A DNA stretch of 64,000 bases, taken from contig NZ_JAEHOQ010000004.1 in NCBI RefSeq assembly GCF_016239305.1, forward strand, positions 62,001-126,000. Reading direction: 5' to 3'. The stretch comes from Proteus vulgaris (GTDB lineage: Bacteria; Pseudomonadota; Gammaproteobacteria; Enterobacterales; Enterobacteriaceae). Of the stretch, positions 55,650 to 64,000 are shown one piece after another. The notes under the pieces were generated by a model. The model was given only the letters and a program-made list of their open reading frames with translations, was not told where the DNA came from and did not search any database. A program made the translations under genes and the position numbers. Every line of letters begins with the position of its first letter. The stretch's first letter is position 1.

Positions 55650-56753
55650 ATGAAGATCGGTATAATTGATGTCACAATCACCATGTCTTATGGCGGGATC
55701 CAAACAGCGGTTTGGGAACTGGCTAAGCAATTACATGATGCTGGACATGAAGTTCATCTTTATGGTGGCAATGGCGATATTCGACACAATCTGGCTGGAC
55801 GCCAAATACAGGTTCACACTTACCCTTATACCCCAAGAGATAAAGTGATTGATCTTGGTGGGCGTTTTCGTCGTATTGTTGAGCGTTATACTTTTGCGCG
55901 ACATGCCAAAAAAGAGGTGATCAGCCAACATTTTGATTGGGTGATTTTAACAAAGCCTTTTGATTTTTTTTGGCCCTCAATGATGCCTAAATCATCCTCA
56001 ACTCGCTTTTGTTATATGAGTGGAGGGACTAGTTTCTTTAAAGGTGATCGCAGGTTAGGTAAAAAGATTTCAGCATGGGTTGCATGTAGCCACTTTAATG
56101 CTTGGCAAATCCAACATCATTTTAAGCAGTTTCCAAACGTGATTTATAATGGTGTGGATATTGAAAAGTTTAAACCTATGACTACGTCATTGCGTGAGCA
56201 ATTAGGAATAAATGAGTCTACTTTTTTACTCTCATTTGCAGGACGGTTAGTGGGTTGGAAAGGCTTGAGTGTCGCAATTGATGCGATAAGCCAATTAAAA
56301 GATGAAGATGTTAAGTTGCTGATTATTGGTGCTGGTGATGATCTTGAGCGCTTAAAAAAGAAAGCAATTGCTAAAGGTATTGCAGAGCAAGTTATTTTTC
56401 ATCAGCCTGTCGAACATAATGTATTACCTGAATTTTATGCAGCAAGTGACGTAGGTATTTTCCCGAGTACAGGAGATGAGGCCTTCGGTATTACGATTGC
56501 AGAAGCGATGGCGTGTGCAAAACCTGTCATTGCAAGCCATATCGGGGGTATTCCGGAAGTGGTGGGTAATGAAGGTACCGCTGGGCTTCTCGTTGCACCA
56601 GGTAGTGCAGATGAAATTGTGATGGCGATTAATCATCTTCGTGCATTACCGGATAGAGGCAAAAGCATGGGAGAGCAGGCTCGTCTACGTATTGAATCAC
56701 GTTATACATGGCAACACTCTGCGCAACGTTTATTACAGGCATTGGCGTCATAA
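55650..56753 (+). CDS. Family 4 glycosyltransferase of LPS core synthesis
   Basis: A 367-residue GT-B enzyme. It begins MKIGIIDVTITMSYGGIQTA with a Gly-Gly acceptor loop. The donor half has LSFAGRLVGWKGLSVAIDAI, IIGAGDDLERL and GDEAFGITIAEAMACAKPVIA (EX7E-type). It follows the heptosyltransferase-type gene by 3 bp and precedes another glycosyltransferase by 2 bp. It may correspond to a Wab-type core transferase, but I cannot assign the sugar. Confidence 0.82.
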   Translation: MKIGIIDVTITMSYGGIQTAVWELAKQLHDAGHEVHLYGGNGDIRHNLAGRQIQVHTYPYTPRDKVIDLGGRFRRIVERYTFARHAKKEVISQHFDWVILTKPFDFFWPSMMPKSSSTRFCYMSGGTSFFKGDRRLGKKISAWVACSHFNAWQIQHHFKQFPNVIYNGVDIEKFKPMTTSLREQLGINESTFLLSFAGRLVGWKGLSVAIDAISQLKDEDVKLLIIGAGDDLERLKKKAIAKGIAEQVIFHQPVEHNVLPEFYAASDVGIFPSTGDEAFGITIAEAMACAKPVIASHIGGIPEVVGNEGTAGLLVAPGSADEIVMAINHLRALPDRGKSMGEQARLRIESRYTWQHSAQRLLQALAS

Positions 56754-56755
56754 TT

Positions 56756-57922
56756 ATGAATATTGCCTATCTTGATCCTTATCCAGTGCCTGACTTACGT
56801 GTGGCTTCATTACAAATTTTACAAAATGTGGATGCATTCGCTCGAGCAGGCGCCCAAGTGACATTAGTCACACCTAAAGGGCAATATCGGGATAGTGATA
56901 TATTAGGTCGCTCAATTCACACTAATGCGAATTTAGTTTCTTTAAGGGATATTCGCCGTAAATGGTATTTTCCATTTAATTCACAAAAACTTTTCTCATT
57001 ACAGATAGCGCGCTGGGTAAAGCAAAATAATGTTGATGCGTTGTTTACCCGTAATTTAAAACTAGCTTGTTATCTTTGTGAAAATTATCCAGAAATTCCT
57101 CTCTTTTTTGAAAGCCATGAAATTTTCGCTCAATCTTTTGCAGAGTCTCATTCATTTGAGAAAAAAAAGAATCGTGCTAAATATCATAAGCTATTAAAAA
57201 TGGAGAAGTTGGTTTATAGCCGAGCGACGGGTATTTTTGTTCTTACTTCATTGTTAAGAGATGATATTGTTTCGCAGTATCAAGTGATTACGCCAATAAC
57301 CGTGGTTCCTGATGGCGTTGATTTACATGCTGTGGCTGATTATCAGGCCAAACCGTTAATTTCTGAGAAAAACTTTACTGAGGTGTTGTATTTAGGGAGC
57401 TTGCATAAATGGAAAGGCATTCCAACCATGATGCGAGCAATGAAATACCTTGATAATGCAAGGCTTAATATCGCTGGAGGAACACCGGAGCAGATTGAAG
57501 GATTAACTTTATTAGCTCAAGAAATGGATGTAAAAGATAAAGTGAATTTCTTGGGGTTTATTGATCCCAAAAAACGCTTTGAAGCAATTGGTCAACACGA
57601 TATCTGTGTACTTCCGCTTACGTTAACTAGCATTGGAAGTCGTTACACTTCACCGCTTAAGTTATTTGAATATATGGCGATGGAAAAACCTGTGGTAATT
57701 TCAGATTTTCCTTCAATTCGTGATGTTGTAGATGAGAAAGCGGTGAGTTTTGCCGATAGTGGTGATGCGCAGAGTTTTGCAAAACAGATAATACAGTTAA
57801 GAGAAAACCCGCAACGAGCTAAAGAAAAAACAACTCATGCCCGCTCTCTGGTTGAAAACTATTACAACTGGGATAAGCGGGCAGAGACGATATTAAAAAA
57901 AATAGAGAAGTTAATTAAGTAA
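56756..57922 (+). CDS. Family 4 glycosyltransferase of LPS core synthesis
   Basis: A 388-residue GT-B enzyme. The ATG at 56756 follows the previous stop by 2 bp, so I prefer it to the upstream in-frame start at 56708 that would overlap. Motifs: an N-terminal DPYPVPDLRVASLQIL, the donor-side EVLYLGSLHKWKGIPTMM, and SRYTSPLKLFEYMAMEKPVV (EX7E-like with Glu in FEYMAMEKP). Last gene of this plus-strand run, converging with waaL after 7 bp. Confidence 0.8.
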   Translation: MNIAYLDPYPVPDLRVASLQILQNVDAFARAGAQVTLVTPKGQYRDSDILGRSIHTNANLVSLRDIRRKWYFPFNSQKLFSLQIARWVKQNNVDALFTRNLKLACYLCENYPEIPLFFESHEIFAQSFAESHSFEKKKNRAKYHKLLKMEKLVYSRATGIFVLTSLLRDDIVSQYQVITPITVVPDGVDLHAVADYQAKPLISEKNFTEVLYLGSLHKWKGIPTMMRAMKYLDNARLNIAGGTPEQIEGLTLLAQEMDVKDKVNFLGFIDPKKRFEAIGQHDICVLPLTLTSIGSRYTSPLKLFEYMAMEKPVVISDFPSIRDVVDEKAVSFADSGDAQSFAKQIIQLRENPQRAKEKTTHARSLVENYYNWDKRAETILKKIEKLIK

Positions 57923-57929
57923 CCTATTG

Positions 57930-59183
57930 TTATTTATCTGATGGTGTGACTGATTGATTATTAAGTAAAGCATGACGCAATGCCAACATTAGTCCCACCA
58001 AAATACCTACCTGATTGATATAGGCATTTTCAAATAATCCTCGTAATACATAAACGCCTAAGAAAGACATTAGTAATACCAAGGCGGCTTGGCGAATAAT
58101 CCCGTGATTTTTTCTTATTAGTTGGATACCTTGGGCAATAATCGAAGAGCAGAAATAAAGAATACCCAATAGCCCTAAAATACCACCAGCAAACCAGAAA
58201 GCTAAAAAGATATTATGAGGGCCGATGGATTTTTTAAATTTCCAATTTGGATAGTCTTTAACTCGTTCATTATAGACGTTATGGTAAAGTTGATTACCAT
58301 AACCATAGCCTTTTATCGGTTGTTCTAAAATAAGGTCTAAAGCTGAGCCTTGAGTGCCGTTATCAAATCGATTTCCACTATTTATATTGGTTAATTTATA
58401 CTGAAATTTTTTACTAAAAATTTGGTTAGTGAGTATTTGTGTTGTATTAACATATAAAAGAGCACAAGAGATTAAACCGATTAAAATTAAGAGCCATTGG
58501 CGATTAATAACTAAGATAAGTAATGTACTAATTGCTATTGCTACCCATGCACCACGAGCTAATGTTCCTAACGTTATAAAAATAAAAGATAAACTAATGG
58601 CGACTAATAATAACCAAGTAATAATTGAGTTTTGTTTTTTTAAAGCCCACAAAGCCAATATAATAGGAAAGAAAAAAAGAAGAGCATAGGAAACTTCTCT
58701 ATGAATTAACTGGCTTGTTGTTGTAAATGGCCAAATACCTCTCTGATACTCCAAATAATATTGCACTAACTCTTTAACCATAATCACCAGCAACCCAACC
58801 GCAAAAGCTACCATCACCATCTTGGCTATATCAGCAGGTTTCTCTTTATACAATACAATCGGAAAGGTAACGGCAAAAAGCAGTAATCCATTTAAAATGG
58901 GTTTATTAATTTCTTTTATACTGATGCTGGGCTCGACAGAAATTACAATGGAATAGCCAATCACCAACAATAAAAACAGTAGTGAAAATGACAGATTATT
59001 TTTAAATATTTTACAGATAGCCTTAAAATCACGTATCAGATACCACAATGCTGTTGCACCGATTAATCCCATTACAATGTTTTTATAACGGGTGATATCT
59101 GGTAAGTAGATCAATATAATGTAAAGCCCGATAATGGATAAATTCCAAAGGGATTTTTTACTACAGTCTTTAAACACCATCAT
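57930..59183 (-). CDS. waaL: O-antigen ligase family protein (WaaL-like)
   Basis: A 417-residue polytopic membrane protein with about ten to twelve hydrophobic segments and a large periplasmic loop around residues 250-320. The loop holds GNRFDNGTQGSALDLILEQPI, GYGYGN and GPHNIFLAFWFAGG, where the ligase-essential Arg and His are expected (the HN motif is in GPHN). It would join O-antigen from undecaprenyl diphosphate to the lipid A core in the periplasm. It lies alone on the minus strand inside the core cluster. Wzy polymerase is less likely from context. Confidence 0.82.
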   Translation of the reverse strand: MMVFKDCSKKSLWNLSIIGLYIILIYLPDITRYKNIVMGLIGATALWYLIRDFKAICKIFKNNLSFSLLFLLLVIGYSIVISVEPSISIKEINKPILNGLLLFAVTFPIVLYKEKPADIAKMVMVAFAVGLLVIMVKELVQYYLEYQRGIWPFTTTSQLIHREVSYALLFFFPIILALWALKKQNSIITWLLLVAISLSFIFITLGTLARGAWVAIAISTLLILVINRQWLLILIGLISCALLYVNTTQILTNQIFSKKFQYKLTNINSGNRFDNGTQGSALDLILEQPIKGYGYGNQLYHNVYNERVKDYPNWKFKKSIGPHNIFLAFWFAGGILGLLGILYFCSSIIAQGIQLIRKNHGIIRQAALVLLMSFLGVYVLRGLFENAYINQVGILVGLMLALRHALLNNQSVTPSDK

Positions 59184-59282
59184 AATAATCTGCTATCGTC
59201 CTTTATGCTTTTATGGAAGCTGATCATACAATAAAAATGATGTTATCGCTGTATCTCTTATCTGATAATCATGGAGTCACCT

Positions 59283-61357
<2,075 letters not shown>

Positions 61358-61358
<1 letters not shown>

Positions 61359-62635
61359 CAGTGACTCCGAGGGGGAAGATAGGGTGAAAGTAAGGTGAGT
61401 AAACGCAGTAATGCTCCTTGATTTTCATAAAGCACTTCAACAGCATGGCGACCATAGTAACGGCGGTAATCTTCATCATTAAGCAGTGAGGCGATCGCGG
61501 TTGCCATTGATTGACTGTCCGTGACAGTAATTAATCCTTCAGCTTGGTCAAGCTTGGCACAGATATTTTTAAAATTAAAAGTATGAGGTCCCATAATGAC
61601 GGGAATAGCATGCGCTGCGGCCTCTAAAGGATTATGACCACCTCGCTCGACTAAACTCCCCCCCACAAAAGCCAGATCTGCAATGCCATAGAGCAACATC
61701 AGTTCACCCATAGTGTCGCCAATGACGACTTGAGTCTGTGCATCAGGAACAGCATCAGTACTACGTAATGTGTACTTTAATCCCGCTTCGCGTGTTAATT
61801 GTTCAGCTTTAGGAAAACGTTCAGGATGTCGAGGAACTAAGATTAACAAAAGTTGTGGAAATTGTGTCAGAAGCTTTTTATGGGTCTCTAAAATAATGGT
61901 TTCTTCACCTTCATGGGTACTCGTTGCAATCCAAACAGGGCGGTGAGCTGCCCATTGGCGACGTAAAGCAACGGCTCTTGCGGCTAATTCAGGGGTGACA
62001 GAAATATCAAATTTTAGGCTACCTGTAACATGCAAATGTGAACGTTTAAGCCCTAATTCAATAAAACGCTCACCATCTTCTTGGTTTTGAGCAGCGATTA
62101 AGGTGATTTTTTGGAGCATCGTTTTGACAAAACTACCTAATTTTTGATAACCGGCAGCTGAGCGTTCTGATAAACGTGCATTGGCAATAATCAACGGAAT
62201 TTTTCGTTGATGCAGTTTTGAAATCAGGTTAGGCCACAATTCGGTTTCCATAATGATAACCAATTTCGGATCGACCGTTTTAAGAAAACGATTAACTGAA
62301 CCAGGTAAATCATAAGGAAGATAGACATGGTAAACATCATCACCAAACGCAGAACGCACACGTTCTGAACCTGTCGGAGTCATAGTAGTGACTGTTATAG
62401 GTAAATCAGGATAGTGATGGCGAAGGGCGCGAACAAGCGGCACTGCGGCGAGAGTCTCACCCACAGAGACGGAATGTAATAATATCCCTTGAGGCACGAC
62501 TTTGCCTTTGCAAAAGCCATAGCGCTCTCCCCACCGTTTTCGATAGGCGGGTGCTTTACGGCTACGTAATAAAAGACGCAACCAAATCAGAGGTTGAATA
62601 AGGTAAAGAAGTACCTGATATAAACGCAACAACAT
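61358..62635 (-). CDS. waaA: 3-deoxy-D-manno-octulosonic acid (Kdo) transferase
   Basis: A 425-residue inner-membrane-anchored GT-B transferase that adds Kdo to lipid IVA. An N-terminal hydrophobic segment (about 5-22) anchors it. Motifs: [19 protein letters not shown] with the catalytic Glu, [24 protein letters not shown], and [20 protein letters not shown] in the donor site. It leads the waaA-waaE-coaD unit. Confidence 0.96.
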
Positions 62636-62708
62636 GCTATCAAATTCACTTATCTGGACGAACGCTTATAGTATCACACTGTGTAGTAGAAAGTGTGTAA
62701 AAACAAAC

Positions 62709-62736
62709 GTTGTGGCGATAAACAACGCGGTATAAT
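62709..62736 (+). promoter_or_regulatory. Possible promoter of the waaQ-wabG unit
   Basis: A perfect -10 TATAAT lies at 62731-62736. A -35-like TTGTGG at 62710-62715 is spaced only 15 bp, so the -35 assignment is weak. It is 100 bp ahead of waaQ. I see no JUMPstart/ops element. Confidence 0.4.
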
Positions 62737-62836
62737 GCTTTTTTATTAATTTTAACAGGCTTTATTCAGGAAACTTGATAGAATTTTTTTTATAATCAAA
62801 TCACATTGCTAATTATTCAAGTACATTTGGAATGTT

Positions 62837-63901
62837 ATGAGTGAAAAAATGAAGTTAATACAAAGGGTTCTTATTATTAAGTTACGACATCATGGTGATA
62901 CTTTGTTGATTACCCCTGTTATTAATACATTAAAAGCTAATTTTCCAAATGCTGAAGTTGATATATTAATCAATAAAGAAACGATGCCAATGATTGAGCA
63001 CTTTTCTTCTATTCATCATATCTTTGTACTAGACAAAGCATGGAAAAATGAAGGGAAGCTAGCAAGGTTACGTCATGAATGGAAGTTAATAACCGATTTA
63101 AGAAATCAACAATATGATGTTGTTATAAACTTAGCCGATCAATGGAATAGCGCAATAATAACGCGTTTTACGGGGGCTAAAATTCGTGTTGGATATGATA
63201 TTTATAAACGTCAAAGCCCTATCTGGAAAAAATGTTTTACGCATTTGATCCCGCTAGGCTCTGTAGATAACAAACATATTGTTGAGCAAAATTTAGCGCT
63301 CTTGCAACCATTACAGTTGCCTAAAATAGATACTCAAGTATCAATGGCATATAGTCATCAAGATAAACATATCGTTACCGAAAAATTAAAAACGCATAAA
63401 GTATTGGGTAGTTATATTGTTATTCAACCTACATCTCGATGGTTTTTTAAATGTTGGGATGAAAGTAAATGGTCGAAATTAATTGATGCTTTAGAACAAG
63501 AAGGAAATCAAATTGTTTTAACATCAGGTCCCGATCCAAGAGAGCAAGAGATGGTTGAAACTATAATTAAAGGGTGTACTTCAAACAGTGTGGTTTCATT
63601 ATCAGGACAACTCTCTTTACCTCAACTTGCTACGTTAATTGATCATGCTCGTTTATTTATTGGGGTTGATTCTGTTCCCATGCATATGGCCGCAGCACTT
63701 AAAACTCCTCTTATTGCACTCTTTGGGCCATCAAAATTATTTCATTGGTCACCATGGGAACATATTGGTGAAGTGTTATGGGCGGGAAATTATGGTGAAC
63801 TCCCTGATCCTGATGATGTCAATACCAACACACAAACGCGTTATCTTAGTTTAATACCTGTCGAAGATGTACTGAATGCCGTAAGGGGACAACTAAAATG
63901 A
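62837..63901 (+). CDS. waaQ: Heptosyltransferase III of the LPS core (WaaQ-like)
   Basis: A 354-residue family 9 transferase. The N-terminus has VLIIKLRHHGDTLLITPVI, the centre has YIVIQPTSRWFFKCWDESKW, and the donor site is LFIGVDSVPMHMAAALKTPLIALFGPS, all closely WaaQ-like. It would add heptose III to heptose II. The stop overlaps the wabG-like start (ATGA at 63898-63901), the same order as in Klebsiella and Proteus core clusters. Confidence 0.9.
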   Translation: MSEKMKLIQRVLIIKLRHHGDTLLITPVINTLKANFPNAEVDILINKETMPMIEHFSSIHHIFVLDKAWKNEGKLARLRHEWKLITDLRNQQYDVVINLADQWNSAIITRFTGAKIRVGYDIYKRQSPIWKKCFTHLIPLGSVDNKHIVEQNLALLQPLQLPKIDTQVSMAYSHQDKHIVTEKLKTHKVLGSYIVIQPTSRWFFKCWDESKWSKLIDALEQEGNQIVLTSGPDPREQEMVETIIKGCTSNSVVSLSGQLSLPQLATLIDHARLFIGVDSVPMHMAAALKTPLIALFGPSKLFHWSPWEHIGEVLWAGNYGELPDPDDVNTNTQTRYLSLIPVEDVLNAVRGQLK

Positions 63902-64000
63902 ATTCATTCCGATTGGCTATAGTGCGTCAAAAATACCGACCTGATGGGGGGGCAGAACGATTTGTTTCTCGAGCACTTGAGGCATTAGATAATCAAGCCG
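63898..64000 (+). CDS. wabG: WabG-like core glycosyltransferase, cut by the window edge
   Basis: Only the first 34 codons are visible. The peptide MNSFRLAIVRQKYRPDGGAE, followed by RFVSRALEAL, matches the start of WabG, which adds a uronic acid to heptose II in Klebsiella-type cores. It is translationally coupled to waaQ by an ATGA overlap. Confidence 0.8.
   Translation, partial: MNSFRLAIVRQKYRPDGGAERFVSRALEALDNQA

Noticed and set aside
62636-62836. JUMPstart/ops element before the waaQ gene
   Set aside because: The ops core GGCGGTAG is not present.

Overview
The window looks like chromosomal DNA of an AT-rich member of the Morganellaceae, most likely Proteus. The evidence is the enterobacterial order mnmE-yidC-yidD-rnpA-rpmH / dnaA-dnaN-recF-gyrB and yicC / rph-pyrE-slmA-dut-coaBC / radC-rpmB-rpmG, a lipopolysaccharide core cluster with WaaE-, WaaA-, WaaQ- and WabG-type proteins, and hipBA directly beyond the 3' end of mnmE, an arrangement known from Proteus mirabilis. 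The species was not checked by any search.

Layout. 1-13130 is an iron and heme acquisition region. It starts with a type XI (Slam) secretion locus: a hemophilin-like secreted protein, its Slam outer-membrane translocon, a large TonB-dependent receptor and a dedicated TonB. A complete siderophore uptake set follows (FepB-, FepD- and FepG-like proteins, a TonB-dependent receptor, a FepC-like ATPase) with Fur-box-like sites ahead of both transcription units. 13206-16440 holds a DUF1097 membrane protein, a hipBA toxin-antitoxin operon flanked on both sides by palindromic operators spaced exactly 28 bp apart, and a decayed RES-domain toxin gene. 16450-29374 is the conserved mnmE-to-gyrB replication and membrane-insertion block, then asd and a phospholipid-methyltransferase-like gene. 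29430-35328 has a MocR-type regulator divergent from a GNAT acetyltransferase, a SEL1 protein divergent from murQ, and a second, unrelated hipBA-type module with its own operators.

35463-46513 is an integrated P4-like phage satellite of about 11 kb. It is bounded by a 17-bp direct repeat that is the 3' end of yicC, and insertion rebuilds the yicC stop codon. It carries an integrase, an AlpA-type regulator, a P2-type major capsid protein, a shortened P2 gpO-type capsid protease, an Icd-like protein, a primase-helicase with an iteron array beside it, an Ogr/Delta zinc finger and a DUF3800 protein. No portal, terminase or tail genes are present, so it should depend on a helper phage, yet it brings its own capsid gene.

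46493-64000 returns to conserved genes: yicC, rph-pyrE, slmA, dut-coaBC, radC (with a LexA-box-like site), rpmB-rpmG (with a structured leader), and the lipopolysaccharide core genes interleaved with mutM and coaD. The window ends inside a wabG-like gene.

How it works together: the left end imports iron and heme, the middle replicates DNA and inserts membrane proteins, and the right end builds the LPS core. The accessory modules (two hipBA systems, the RES remnant, the satellite) sit next to conserved housekeeping genes, at mnmE and yicC.
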